A DNA stretch of 64,000 nt from CAYNRE01 sp964399535 (GCA_964399535.1 CAYNRE010000009.1:1-64000), one strand, 5' to 3'. Counted from the stretch's first letter, positions 1 through 7,656 are shown. Notes: generated by a model from the sequence alone, not told the origin. A program made the numbers and translations.

Positions 1-68
1 GCATCCGCATCCCGAAGCTTCCGCACGATCTGCTCCGGGTTGTGTCGCTTCCGCCGCTTCGTACTCAT
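1..68 (-). CDS. IS3-type transposase OrfA, N-terminal fragment cut by window edge
   Basis: Reading leftward from an ATG at 66-68 the frame opens MSTKRRKRHNPEQIVRKLRD and stays open to the window edge (22 codons). A Lys/Arg-rich start followed by PEQIVRKLR is the usual opening of IS3-family OrfA, the small HTH protein that is joined to OrfB by frameshifting to make the full transposase. A good ribosome site (AAGGAG, 78-83) lies 9 nt upstream. The rest of the element is outside the window, so the family call rests on the opening residues only. Confidence 0.6.
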   Translation of the reverse strand, partial: MSTKRRKRHNPEQIVRKLRDAD

Positions 69-137
69 CTCGATGGTCTCCTTGCCCTACGGGCCGGAAA
101 CCTTCATAGCCGATGGCTCAGGAATTCGATAGCAGGC
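1..137 (-). mobile_element. end of an IS3-like insertion sequence (approximate inner boundary)
   Basis: The transposase start at 68 reads out of the window. The WYL-type gene to the right stops matching its family at about 137, just after the usual Gly-Pro-Ala-Ala segment. The element end should therefore lie between about 115 and 140. A candidate terminal sequence starting TGAGCC on the minus strand lies near 116-121. The other end and any target duplication are not visible, so the exact boundary is a guess. Confidence 0.4.
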
Positions 138-497
138 CACCGCGGCTGGTCCAAGGCAGGCACGAACTTTTTGAAACGCTTGCTGTGCCGCTTGCCACAA
201 GAAAGTTCCGGCCAGCGGATCTAGTAACCGACGGCCCAGATAGAGTGCCAAGGCCTCGTCCAAATTAAACGCCAATTGCGCTGGACCATTTCCCGACACG
301 ATCCGCCAACGCTTTTGGCCGTGGTCGCCGACTGTGCTCGTCAATGGGAAACCTGCGTTTTGCAAGGTTTCCAGGTCGCGACGAATCGTTTTGGCGTTGA
401 CCTCTAGCTTGTTCGCCAGTTCCTGAACTGTTGCTCCGTTTAGTCCAGCCAGCAATCGCATCTCCGTCCACTGCCGGATTAGCGGGCCGCCGCTCAT
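87..497 (-). pseudogene. truncated WYL-type HTH transcriptional regulator
   Basis: A 136-residue product begins at ATG 497 (GGGGG ribosome site at 505-509). Residues about 5-50 form a DeoR-like winged helix (LIRQW near the start, then KTIRRDLETLQNAGFPL). The start of the linker to the WYL domain follows. Complete members are about 320 residues. Here the family match ends at GPAAVA and a dozen unrelated residues lead to a stop at 87-89, next to an IS3-type transposase start. The ligand-sensing WYL domain is missing, so the product may at most act as a free DNA-binding fragment. IS insertion is the likely cause. Confidence 0.7.
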
Positions 498-656
498 CGA
501 GATACCCCCAAGAGAATCAAGAGCTGCAACAAGGTGCGAGTGCCGAGAAACACTGTTCGCCGCGAACGACATTAACTGCTTCAACATTGAAATTCCACCA
601 ACTGGCGCGTGCCTGCAGGGAAGCCTGCCGAACAAGCTGTCATAGAGTAACGGATA

Positions 657-679
657 GGTTGGACATTCTCTGTCCAACC
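657..679. promoter_or_regulatory. perfect 9-bp inverted repeat, possible operator
   Basis: GGTTGGACA (657-665) and TGTCCAACC (671-679) are perfect reverse complements separated by 5 nt. The site lies in the gene-poor stretch upstream of the truncated regulator and is the size of a dimeric repressor site. No protein can be assigned to it. No T-run follows, so it does not look like a terminator. Confidence 0.4.
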
Positions 680-736
680 CATCGGGTATCTTGGCGGTCG
701 ACGGCTCGGACGGATGAAAGGAATTGCCCCTAGCAA

Positions 737-916
737 TCAGGTGTTGGCGGCCTGAAGCCGACACGCCAACACATTGACTTGGGGGAGGTCGAGTTGGTCC
801 CACAGGATCTTGTGGTTCATAAGGCCGAGAGCCCGGAACGCGACCGGGCGACCCGGCTGCCCGCCTTCATTCTCGCGATAGATGATCGCGACCTCCGAGT
901 CTGACGGCGACGCCCG
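737..916 (-). pseudogene. probable C-terminal remnant of an unknown gene
   Basis: A frame of 59 codons with no start near its upstream end runs to a TGA at 737-739. Its product includes EVAIIYRENEGG, PVAFRALGLMNHKILWDQL and PQVNVLACRLQAA. This has the residue mix of a real protein rather than a random high-GC frame. A stop (917-919) closes the frame upstream. I do not recognise the family. It is best read as debris left in the island between the broken regulator and the next intact gene. Confidence 0.3.
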
Positions 917-926
917 CTAGATCAGG

Positions 927-1988
927 ATGGGCCAAAACGGTGCCAAGCGCACTCGTACAACCCACTCCAGGTGTGGCTACGTGAGGACGAAGCGAACTGA
1001 AAGACGTGGTGGGAACAAACTGCCCGAGGCCGATCGTAGCGAACCGTTCCAGTCAGATTTGGACAGAAGCAGTGAAGGATGTTTGGTGGCAGCAACTACA
1101 CCGTCATGGGTCGCTGAACTGAACGGACTCTCACGGCTCTTCCGCGCGGCGGGAGAGCACTTCGACCTGCGGTCAGTAGCCATTTGCGATAACGGCGAGC
1201 CCCAGTGGCCGATCGTTTTTCCCGAGTCGAGCGACGACGATGGTGATCGACTCGGGCTGCCTTACGGAGCGCTGAAGGGGCTCCTGCCGGAGGTTCTTCC
1301 CGGCATGGACGGCGTGTTTCCGATCATTTTAAACGGGTCGGATTGCAGCGTTCCTTCGCGACGGTTCATTTACCTCGACGGTGAGTGCTGGCAGCTGGTT
1401 TTGTACTGGGGCCCATCGTGCGAGTCGGCGATCGACTGGCGCGCCGATGGTAAGAGGCATTACGACGCGGCAAGGCAAGCGGCTCGCCTGGCGGCGGATC
1501 GGTTCGAGACCTTGGAGCGGCAGGCGGCGAACTGTCTGACCGGGGCCGGGCTTTGGTTCGATGACGAACTGACAGCCCTCGAGCCCGGCCGTCCGCAGGG
1601 GCGGCCGTGGATGATGCGATTGTTCCGATCGCGAACCAGCGAACCCGCGCGGGCGCGAGGCGTGCGGATTCGCGTGGTGCCCAACCTGTTCACCTGGTCG
1701 GCGATCGAGCTGGAGCGGATCGGGCTGGAGTGGTCCGACAGCACTGCAGATCTTCATTTGGAAAACGCACCCGTGGTGGTGAGCGAAGCCAAGTACTCAG
1801 CCGTTCATATAGCCAAATTGTTGAATTTGCCAATTGAACTAGTTCGCAAGAGACTGGAGCGATCGCGGTTGACTCATCCGAATGGGTTTGTCGAGGTTGA
1901 AAACTCGAAAGGTCGCTCACCCCGTTTTCTCTACAGCCTCGCGGTAGCCAGGGCAGTGCTAAATACACCCATGGCCGGGCCCGAATAG
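927..1988 (+). CDS. hypothetical protein, 353 residues
   Basis: This is an intact frame of 353 residues with codon use like its neighbours. I do not recognise the family. The N-terminal 40 residues are basic and may not be translated: no clear ribosome site precedes the ATG, and an in-frame GTG lies at 981. The middle (residues about 60-170) is acidic and mixed alpha/beta. The C-terminal 60 residues (AKYSAVHIAKLLNLPIELVR and following) look like a helix-turn-helix. A strong terminator lies about 40 nt after the stop. It reads toward the island's replication genes, so a regulatory role is possible but unproven. Confidence 0.6.
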   Translation: MGQNGAKRTRTTHSRCGYVRTKRTERRGGNKLPEADRSEPFQSDLDRSSEGCLVAATTPSWVAELNGLSRLFRAAGEHFDLRSVAICDNGEPQWPIVFPESSDDDGDRLGLPYGALKGLLPEVLPGMDGVFPIILNGSDCSVPSRRFIYLDGECWQLVLYWGPSCESAIDWRADGKRHYDAARQAARLAADRFETLERQAANCLTGAGLWFDDELTALEPGRPQGRPWMMRLFRSRTSEPARARGVRIRVVPNLFTWSAIELERIGLEWSDSTADLHLENAPVVVSEAKYSAVHIAKLLNLPIELVRKRLERSRLTHPNGFVEVENSKGRSPRFLYSLAVARAVLNTPMAGPE

Positions 1989-1990
1989 TT

Positions 1991-2082
1991 TGTCCGGCAA
2001 TCGTCCATCGGGATTTGTTTTTCGGCGCCAAGCCCCGATTTTTCGGGGCTTTTTTGTTGGACGAACTGTCCGGAAATCGTCC
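1991..2082. repeat. 16-nt direct repeat flanking a terminator
   Basis: TGTCCGGCAATCGTCC (1991-2006) recurs as TGTCCGGAAATCGTCC (2067-2082), 15 of 16 identical and in the same orientation. One copy lies on each side of the terminator at 2030-2056. The second copy lies 9 nt before the ATG of the next gene. The arrangement suits a repressor operator or the edges of a duplicated or inserted segment. Confidence 0.5.
2030..2056 (+). terminator. Rho-independent terminator
   Basis: AAGCCCCGA (2030-2038) and TCGGGGCTT (2043-2051) form a 9-bp stem with a short T loop, and T residues run on to about 2055. It follows the 353-residue gene by about 40 nt and would stop transcription before the next gene set. 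Confidence 0.85.
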
Positions 2083-2090
2083 GTTGTTCG

Positions 2091-2294
2091 ATGAATCGCG
2101 TCCGCTACCGATACCCTTCGGCCATGCGAATCAGCGAGCTATCAACCGAGCAGGTTCGAGCCATGCTGGCAGCGGTCAGAGCCGCGGGAGACCTGGGCGC
2201 TGTCCGGACGCTCGAAAGAGAGATTCGGCGTCGGGAGGCATCTCCCGGAACCTACGAAAGTGAAAAGCAGGGAGCCGGGAGACCATGCACTTGA
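2091..2294 (+). CDS. small hypothetical protein, 67 residues
   Basis: A 67-residue frame whose central part (ISELSTEQVRAMLAAVRAAG, then TLEREIRRREA) is predicted helical and coding-like. A second ATG at 2124 gives a 56-residue form starting MRISELS, which may be the true start since neither ATG has a clear ribosome site. The end overlaps the start of the HTH gene at 2285, so the two are probably co-translated. No family is recognised. Confidence 0.5.
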   Translation: MNRVRYRYPSAMRISELSTEQVRAMLAAVRAAGDLGAVRTLEREIRRREASPGTYESEKQGAGRPCT

Positions 2295-2566
2295 CGATTT
2301 CCGCGGACGACATTCGCCCCATGGTCCAGGACGTGGTCGACGTCGCGCTTGAGCGGCTCAGGGCGACCGAGGCCCGGCTGGCTGGCCCGGAGCGGCTCGG
2401 ATACACGGAGCGAGAAGCGGCGGCCTTGATCGGGGTGCCGCCCCATCGCCTGCGCGATGCGCGGCTGCGGGGAGAAATCACAGGTCGAAAGGTCGGGAAA
2501 GCGACAGTTTATTCGCGCGAGCAACTAATGCGATTTTTGAATGGGGAGACTGCCGCCGCGCGGTAA
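2285..2566 (+). CDS. excisionase/MerR-like helix-turn-helix protein
   Basis: A 93-residue protein. Residues about 40-90 (YTEREAAALIGVPPHRL, then GEITGRKVGKATVYSREQL) match the HTH_17/AlpA pattern: the first helix pair reads the enzyme-like Tyr-Thr-x-x-Glu-Ala-Ala motif and the wing carries the Lys-Val-Gly-Lys turn. Such proteins act as excisionases or early-gene regulators in integrative elements. It overlaps the previous small gene by 10 nt and precedes the primase gene set. The N-terminal 40 residues form a helical extension. Confidence 0.75.
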   Translation: MHLTISADDIRPMVQDVVDVALERLRATEARLAGPERLGYTEREAAALIGVPPHRLRDARLRGEITGRKVGKATVYSREQLMRFLNGETAAAR

Positions 2567-2643
2567 TGCGGAGATCGCGCGCAAAAAAAATGCCCCGAGG
2601 TCGGCTGCGGACCGGCCCCGGGGCTCGATGGGAACCTTCAGTC

Positions 2644-2901
2644 ATGGACGATACTATTTCTCTCGCGGCGCCGCAAGCGTCGCGCGTGCCGCTGGTGCTG
2701 CCGGCGCCAGCAATTCGCCCGCTGCCGCGCGATTGGCGGGCCATCGTCGCGGCCGAGCTGGCCGAACAACCGCGGCGCTCGTATTGGTGGCGATCGCTGC
2801 TTTGGTGTCTGGGACGGCACGCCAGTCGGAACGATCGCACCTATGGTGTCTGGCTGGCCCGATATCTTGCCTGGCGCCGCCGCGCGGGGGTGGATCGGTG
2901 A
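2644..2901 (+). CDS. small hypothetical protein upstream of primase, 85 residues
   Basis: The start at 2644 (MDDTISLAAPQ) was chosen because the upstream part of the frame is Arg/Gly-rich and unlike coding sequence. The stop overlaps the GTG start of the primase in a GTGA quartet (2898-2901), which shows translational coupling. The product is Pro/Ala-rich at first, then basic with many Trp and Arg (RRSYWWRSLLWCLGRHASRN). No family is recognised. Position suggests a helper of the replication protein. Confidence 0.5.
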   Translation: MDDTISLAAPQASRVPLVLPAPAIRPLPRDWRAIVAAELAEQPRRSYWWRSLLWCLGRHASRNDRTYGVWLARYLAWRRRAGVDR

Positions 2902-5219
2902 GCCCACACGTTGCGCCACCAGGGGCCGGCAGGGCTCTCGTCGAGCGGCTTGGGCTGCCGATCCTGGGCCTTGAGTCGGGGCACGACTTAAAGCTGGCCT
3001 GCCTGGCCTGCGGTTCGAGTGATGGGCTGCGCGTCCACGTCGACCGGGGAGTGGGATATTGTCACCCTTGCGGCGCGAAATACAGCCCCGCGCGGCTGGC
3101 GCTGGCGGTGGTCGGAAACGCGGACGCTGCCCAGGTAATTTGCCGCGAAGTGGGGATCCTTCCACCGCTTCGCGAGCGAAGGAAAAAACCGAGCGAGGTT
3201 GCCGCGTCGGCGCCGCTTGACCTGGCCACGCTACGCGGAGTCAGTCGGGAGAATTGGCGCCGCTGGGGACTGCACCAGGAGGGGGCCAGTTTCGTGGTGG
3301 TGCCGGTCTTCGGACCGGACGGCCAACCGTGTAGCGAGTTTCAGATTAACGCGGCTGGCAAGGGAAAGCTGGCCCGCGGCAAACCGGCCGGCGTTTTCCT
3401 GCCCTCGACGGAGGGAACTCCCCAAGTACCCAAGGCTGGGGAGACCTGGGCCGTGGTCGAGGGGGCCAAAGACGCGGCGGCGCTCTTCGCGCTGGGAATT
3501 CTCGCGCTGGGCCTGCCAGGAAACCGGCTGCCCGAGAAATTCGCGCCGCTGCTGCGCGGGGTTCATGTCGTGCTGGTGCCCGATCGCGATGCGTCCGGCC
3601 AGCGAGGCGCTGCGGCGACGGCGGCCGTGCTCCAGGGCGTGGCGGCATCGATTCGAGTGGCCAAGCTACCGCTGCCGTTGGTCGAGAAGGGGGGCGGCGA
3701 CTGCCGCGACGTGCTGAAGCTCGAAGGGGGCGAGACGCTCTTGCGACAAGTGATCGCGGATGCCAGCCCCTGGGAACCTGACACTTGCGCAGCAACTGCA
3801 GCTCGCGACCGGGGAGAAATCTCGAATCTCGACCCGGCCCTGGGCGAGTCGAAAATCGCCCGCCACCCCGACCAGATTATTGCGGACGTTCTACGGTTGA
3901 CGGGCGGCTGGCCGCGGCGGGTTGGATCGGCACTGTTCGTGGTCGATGCCAATCATGGGCTGGGCTGGCTGGAATCGACAGCGGCGCTGTTCGGGTGGCT
4001 CCGCCGCACCGTGGAACGGGTCCGCTGGAGCAAAGACGATGGCTGCCTGGGGCAGGCGGATTTGTTCGCCGAACTGCGCCGTACGGCCGACCGTTATCTG
4101 GCTGTTGAGGAGATCCCCCACGAACCGCCGATGGCCGGGCATTACTACTTGGCGGCGCCGAGCGAACCGGGCGACGGTTCTCACCTGGCCGCGCTGCTGG
4201 AGCGATTTTGTCCGGCCAGCGACATCGACCGCGAGTTGATTCGCGCGCTCCTGGCGACCGTGGTATGGGGCGGCCCGGCCGGCACTCGGCCGGCATTCGC
4301 CATTACGTCGGTCGGCGGACGCGGCAAAGGGAAAACCTCCTTGGTGGAAATGCTCGCCCACCTGGCTGGCGGACTGCTCGACTTTTCGGCGGCCGAGGAA
4401 ATCGGGTCCATTAAGTCGCGGCTGCTGAGCCCCGACGCCCTGACCAAACGGGTTGCGCTCTTAGACAACCTGAAAAGCGCTCGCCTTTCCTGGGCCGAAC
4501 TGGAGGCCCTTATTACGGCACCCACGATCAGCGGCCGGCGGCTCTACGTCGGCGAGGCAACCCGGCCCAACACGCTCACATTCTGCCTGACACTGAACGG
4601 GCCGAGCATGGCCCCGGACATGGCCCAGCGATGCGTCTTCATCCGCCTGGGCGAGCCGGCCCGCTCGGGGGCCTGGAAGGAAGAAACACTTCGCTACATC
4701 GATACGCACCGCACCGCGATTCTGGCCGACCTGATCGGCTGGCTCCGCGGGCCCCGCCAACCGCCCGAACGTTTCACCCGCTGGGCAAGCTGGGAAGCGG
4801 ACACTCTGAGCCGGCTGAACGATCCCGAGGCGGTGCAGGCCGAAATTCTGCGACGGCAGGGAGAAAGCGACGTCGAGGCTGAGGAAGGGGAGCTAATCGA
4901 GCGGTACTTCGCCGATCGGCTCGCGGAGCTCACCTACGACCCGATCGAGCAGATCATCTTCATCCCCAGCCGGCAGGCAGCCGCCTGGTTCAACGCGGCG
5001 ACCCTCGAGCGACACCCGGCCAGCGGCGCCGCCCGGCGATTGAAACAGATGGCGGACGAAGGGCGCGTGAAGTCGATTCGCTACCACCGAACCGGGGCTG
5101 AGCGCGGGTTTATCTGGGTCGGTCCGTGCGTAACTCCCGGCACTCCAACGCAATGGGACATAGAAACGCGCATCAAGTTTCACGGCGAACCGGCCGCGAG
5201 AGGGGGGGCTTGGACATGA
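2898..5219 (+). CDS. primase-helicase (zinc ribbon, TOPRIM, P-loop ATPase)
   Basis: A 773-residue protein from a GTG that overlaps the previous stop. Residues 35-58 form a zinc ribbon (CLAC...CHPC) as in DnaG-type primases. A TOPRIM core follows, with Glu188 (VVEGAKDAAA) and Asp229-x-Asp231 (VPDRDASG). The C-terminal half is an ATPase with a Walker A at 473-481 (GGRGKGKTS) and a short Walker B-like stretch (VALLDNL). It would prime and unwind island DNA after excision. The layout resembles phage and satellite primase-helicases. It is followed by a coupled 65-residue frame. This is the largest gene of island 1. Confidence 0.85.
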   Translation: MSPHVAPPGAGRALVERLGLPILGLESGHDLKLACLACGSSDGLRVHVDRGVGYCHPCGAKYSPARLALAVVGNADAAQVICREVGILPPLRERRKKPSEVAASAPLDLATLRGVSRENWRRWGLHQEGASFVVVPVFGPDGQPCSEFQINAAGKGKLARGKPAGVFLPSTEGTPQVPKAGETWAVVEGAKDAAALFALGILALGLPGNRLPEKFAPLLRGVHVVLVPDRDASGQRGAAATAAVLQGVAASIRVAKLPLPLVEKGGGDCRDVLKLEGGETLLRQVIADASPWEPDTCAATAARDRGEISNLDPALGESKIARHPDQIIADVLRLTGGWPRRVGSALFVVDANHGLGWLESTAALFGWLRRTVERVRWSKDDGCLGQADLFAELRRTADRYLAVEEIPHEPPMAGHYYLAAPSEPGDGSHLAALLERFCPASDIDRELIRALLATVVWGGPAGTRPAFAITSVGGRGKGKTSLVEMLAHLAGGLLDFSAAEEIGSIKSRLLSPDALTKRVALLDNLKSARLSWAELEALITAPTISGRRLYVGEATRPNTLTFCLTLNGPSMAPDMAQRCVFIRLGEPARSGAWKEETLRYIDTHRTAILADLIGWLRGPRQPPERFTRWASWEADTLSRLNDPEAVQAEILRRQGESDVEAEEGELIERYFADRLAELTYDPIEQIIFIPSRQAAAWFNAATLERHPASGAARRLKQMADEGRVKSIRYHRTGAERGFIWVGPCVTPGTPTQWDIETRIKFHGEPAARGGAWT

Positions 5220-5413
5220 TCGACCGTGACGCGATGACGGCAGTGACACATTTCCCTATTAAACCTTTCACGTGTGCGCGCACGCGCACACACGCGCAGG
5301 GAAGGGCTTATGGGAAGTGGCGTCACACGTGTCATCGCGTCATGGGCGAGGACCGGCCGAGCGAGGGGGATTGCTTCCACCGCCGCACCCTGAAGCAGGG
5401 GGGAAGTCGCTAA
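5216..5413 (+). CDS. small protein coupled to primase, 65 residues
   Basis: The ATG at 5216 overlaps the primase stop in an ATGA quartet. The preceding purine-rich tract (GAGAGGGGGGG) can act as ribosome site. The product is basic and rich in Arg, Thr and His, with the unusual stretch FTCARTRTHAQGRA encoded by alternating GTGTGCGCGC-type DNA. I do not recognise a family. The alternating purine-pyrimidine DNA may matter more than the peptide, so the coding call is moderate. Confidence 0.45.
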   Translation: MIDRDAMTAVTHFPIKPFTCARTRTHAQGRAYGKWRHTCHRVMGEDRPSEGDCFHRRTLKQGGSR

Positions 5414-5614
5414 ACGCCATGGGCCGCTAAACCTCCCGCAGAAAGCAATCTCGAATCATGCTAGCGAGCAAACCATCATCGGCGAAGTCGATAGTGCCTG
5501 GATCGCTATCCGGCAATCTGGACGACAAGACGCTGAAAAATCCGGGCTCCGCGGCGTCGTTGTCGCGACAGGATCGCCTTGCCAAAGGATTAGCCCTCGC
5601 ACACAATTCGTTTC

Positions 5615-5770
5615 GGCGGTGCCGTTTTCATCGAAACGACACCGCCAGCGGCCTGGAAACCGCGACAGGTAAACCTATGTTTCGCCTAAAGCCCAGCATC
5701 CCGGTCCGATCGTGCGCGCAAGCGCAGCCGCAACCTGTGCGGTTTCCAGCGGTCGGACCGGGGTGCTGGG
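5615..5770 (+). ncRNA. structured RNA element, copy A: hairpin plus H-type pseudoknot
   Basis: Seen in sequence. P0 hairpin: 5615-5621 with 5640-5646 and 5623-5627 with 5634-5638, with a C5622/A5639 mismatch. S1: 5653-5670 with 5733-5749, 17 bp with G5664 bulged. S2: 5692-5709 with 5753-5770, 18 bp with one G-U. S3: 5713-5717 with 5722-5726, closed by a GCAA tetraloop. The strand order S1, S2, S3, S1', S2' makes a pseudoknot. Five T residues (5771-5775) follow S2', like a terminator tail. A second copy at 10903-11056 keeps the same layout with compensating changes. It lies between the primase unit and a 139-residue gene. Function and family are unknown to me. The plus strand is inferred from the T-run and gene direction. 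Confidence 0.8.
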
Positions 5771-5809
5771 TTTTTCGTGCGCCCGCTCGGGCGCCGGAAA
5801 GGTGCCAAG

Positions 5810-6229
5810 ATGGCTACCTCTACTGTTTCCCGTCCGAACCGTTTCCGCCCGTCGACCAAGCTGGCGCGAGCTAAGAAGCCGACCGACCGGAAGGCGAAGG
5901 TGCCGCTTTTCCTCGACGGCAAGCCGGCCCACAGCTGCCCGCCGCGGTTGGTCGACCTGATCGAACGGATCAAGGGCCTTTGGCCGACCCGCAGCGAAGA
6001 CGGCTGCCCGGTGGACTTCATGCCCAATCCCGAGCCCTCGCTTCCCTGGCTTGGGTTCCGCGCCAACGGCTGTAAGTTCGTCGATCCGAACGACGCGAAC
6101 GACGACCCGGCGGCGGAGCTGCTGGCCCTGGCCCGCCAACACGTGGCCCAGGTCCAAGAATTCATCCGCAAGGTCGAACACGACCGGCCCAATAACTCAG
6201 AGCTGTACCTGCCGAGCTCGTCGCGTTAG
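5810..6229 (+). CDS. hypothetical protein downstream of structured RNA, 139 residues
   Basis: The start at ATG 5810 was chosen for its GGAAAGG ribosome site (5796-5802); the N-terminal 40 residues are basic (RPSTKLARAKKPTDRKAKVP). The rest is mixed alpha/beta with DLIERIKGLWPTR and a C-terminal helix (LLALARQHVAQVQEFIRKV). No family is recognised. It starts 40 nt after the pseudoknot element and ends 74 nt before the integrase, so its translation or transcription could be controlled by that element. A DNA-binding accessory role is a guess from the basic N-terminus. Confidence 0.65.
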   Translation: MATSTVSRPNRFRPSTKLARAKKPTDRKAKVPLFLDGKPAHSCPPRLVDLIERIKGLWPTRSEDGCPVDFMPNPEPSLPWLGFRANGCKFVDPNDANDDPAAELLALARQHVAQVQEFIRKVEHDRPNNSELYLPSSSR

Positions 6230-6303
6230 CGGCGCTTGGTCGAGTTGGTTTTCAGGAGTGTCAGCCCAGGGATGGGGCAATCACGAGCTGCGAAAGGTGA
6301 GTT

Positions 6304-7440
6304 ATGAAAGCGTGGGTTTTTCAGGACCATCGCCAGCGAAAACGGCTGGGAGATGCCTGCCCCTGGTCGGTCGGTTGGATCGACCCCGAGGGGCGAAGGA
6401 AATCGAAGCGAGTGGGATCCCGCTCGCTCGCGGAGAAGTTCGCCCGCCGTGTCGAAGGGCAACTTGCCTCGGGAACGTATGAGGCGGCGAGCGCGGCCAC
6501 CTGGAAGCAATTCCGCCAAGAGTACGACGCGAAGGTGTTTGGGAATATGTCGGCCGGCAACCGGGAATGTGTCAAAGCCGCAATGAAACACTTTGAAGCC
6601 ATCGCCAAACCGGTCAAGGTGTCGAGCATCAAGGCGACCACCTTGGACGACTACGTAAGCAAGCGGTGTGTCTGTCGCGGGCGGAAGGGGGACGACAGGG
6701 TTTCCCCTGCGACAATCAACAAAGAGCTACGACATCTTCGGGCCATTCTCCGCGTGGCACACGACTGGGGCTACCTGCCGAAGATGCCCCGGGTGCATAT
6801 GCTCCGCGAGCCCCGCAAGCTGCCCCGCTACGTCACGGCGGAACACTTCGCGGCAATCTACTCGGGCTGCGACGCGGCCGAGTTGCCCGAGGGCGGCAAC
6901 TACCAAGCTGCCGATTGGTGGCGAGCCTTGTTGGCTATGTGCTACATGACCGGTTGGCGGATTGGGGAAGTGTTGGCCCTGCGGCGCGATGACCTGGACC
7001 TAGCGGCCGGCGTGGCGATTACCCGGGCGGCCGACAACAAGGGTCGGCGCGACGAGCGGGTGAAACTGCACGCGGTTGTGGTCGAGCACCTGAAGCGCCT
7101 GGGTGGGTTTACTCCGCTGGTGTTCTACTTCCCGTTCCCGCGCCGGCGGCTGTGGGACGAGTTCGCCAAGATTCAGGCGGCGACCGGAATCAAGCTGCCC
7201 TGCCAATCCAAGCACGAGCACAACGCCAACTGCCAGACCTACGGTTTCCACGACCTGCGGCGAGCTTTCGCCACGATGAACGCTCCAAAGCTGTCGGCTG
7301 ACGCCCTGCAAAGCCTGATGCGCCACAATAGCTACCAGACCACCCAGCGCTATATCGCCATGTCGCACCAGTTGGACGCGGCGGTTGAATCGCTCACGGT
7401 GCCCGATGTGCTGGCGGCGGCTACTCGCGTCGCCCATTGA
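6304..7440 (+). CDS. tyrosine recombinase/integrase of island 1
   Basis: A 378-residue phage-type integrase. The N-terminal region (to about 65) is the arm-binding part, then a SAM-like core-binding domain to about 165, then the catalytic domain. Visible catalytic motifs are Arg in TGWRIGEVLAL, His-x-x-Arg in GFHDLRRAFAT, and the closing His/Tyr pair in LMRHNSYQTTQRYIA. It ends 52 nt before the 58-bp tRNA-derived repeat at 7492, which is where an integrase beside its attachment site is expected. It most likely catalyses integration at and excision from the tRNA-Leu gene. Confidence 0.92.
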   Translation: MKAWVFQDHRQRKRLGDACPWSVGWIDPEGRRKSKRVGSRSLAEKFARRVEGQLASGTYEAASAATWKQFRQEYDAKVFGNMSAGNRECVKAAMKHFEAIAKPVKVSSIKATTLDDYVSKRCVCRGRKGDDRVSPATINKELRHLRAILRVAHDWGYLPKMPRVHMLREPRKLPRYVTAEHFAAIYSGCDAAELPEGGNYQAADWWRALLAMCYMTGWRIGEVLALRRDDLDLAAGVAITRAADNKGRRDERVKLHAVVVEHLKRLGGFTPLVFYFPFPRRRLWDEFAKIQAATGIKLPCQSKHEHNANCQTYGFHDLRRAFATMNAPKLSADALQSLMRHNSYQTTQRYIAMSHQLDAAVESLTVPDVLAAATRVAH

Positions 7441-7491
7441 GTGTTATATGAGTGTTGGGGTTCTCCGCTGGTCCTTCTATTCGCCGTAAGT

Positions 7492-7549
7492 ACTGGCCGA
7501 GGCGGGACTTGAACCCGCACGTGGGTTGACCCCACCCGGGATTTTAAGT
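7492..7549. repeat. attachment site repeat, internal copy (58 bp)
   Basis: These 58 bp are identical to 12469-12526, the 3' half of tRNA-Leu(UAA) from just past the discriminator base to the edge of the anticodon loop. The match stops abruptly on both sides (T against A before, G against C after). It is the junction between two tandem islands, being the right end of island 1 and the left end of island 2. Confidence 0.93.
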
Positions 7550-7596
7550 GCTTTGGCTGCGATTGATTGGGTGTTGAGTGCCGTCTGAATCGTCGA

Positions 7597-7638
7597 GAAA
7601 CCCGGGGGTTCCTGCACAGCGGGGGCCCCTGGGTTTTC
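7597..7638. promoter_or_regulatory. long G/C-rich hairpin inside the left end of island 2
   Basis: GAAACCCGGGG (7597-7607) pairs with CCCCTGGGTTTTC (7626-7638) with one G-T pair and a small bulge. It lies 48 nt inside the island from the att repeat. The short TTTT is within the stem, so it is a poor terminator. It may be a recombination or insulation structure. Confidence 0.4.
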
Positions 7639-7656
7639 GCGTTTCTGGCGGGGTTT

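Larger units (their letters stand above)
1..7549. mobile_element. integrative island 1 (left end outside window)
   Basis: This unit carries HTH, primase-helicase, structured RNA and integrase genes and ends at the 58-bp attachment repeat (7492-7549). No further copy of that repeat is visible to the left, so its left junction lies outside the window or was lost when the IS3-like element inserted. The unit has no capsid or conjugation genes in view, so it is better called an integrative element or phage satellite than a prophage. The 5' limit is set by the window only. Confidence 0.65.

Noticed and set aside
5615..5770. Structured RNA considered as an HDV-like self-cleaving ribozyme
   Set aside because: The stem order has some likeness, but S1 and S2 are much longer than P1 and P2, and the core catalytic segments are not seen.
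5458..5874. Open frame across the first structured RNA
   Set aside because: It has no ribosome site, a composition unlike neighbours, and the DNA is explained by paired RNA stems.
1..6300. Search for the left attachment repeat of island 1
   Set aside because: No copy of the 58-bp repeat or its core was seen, so no left border is claimed.
7597..7638. Hairpin considered as an intrinsic terminator
   Set aside because: The T residues are within the stem and no T-run follows.
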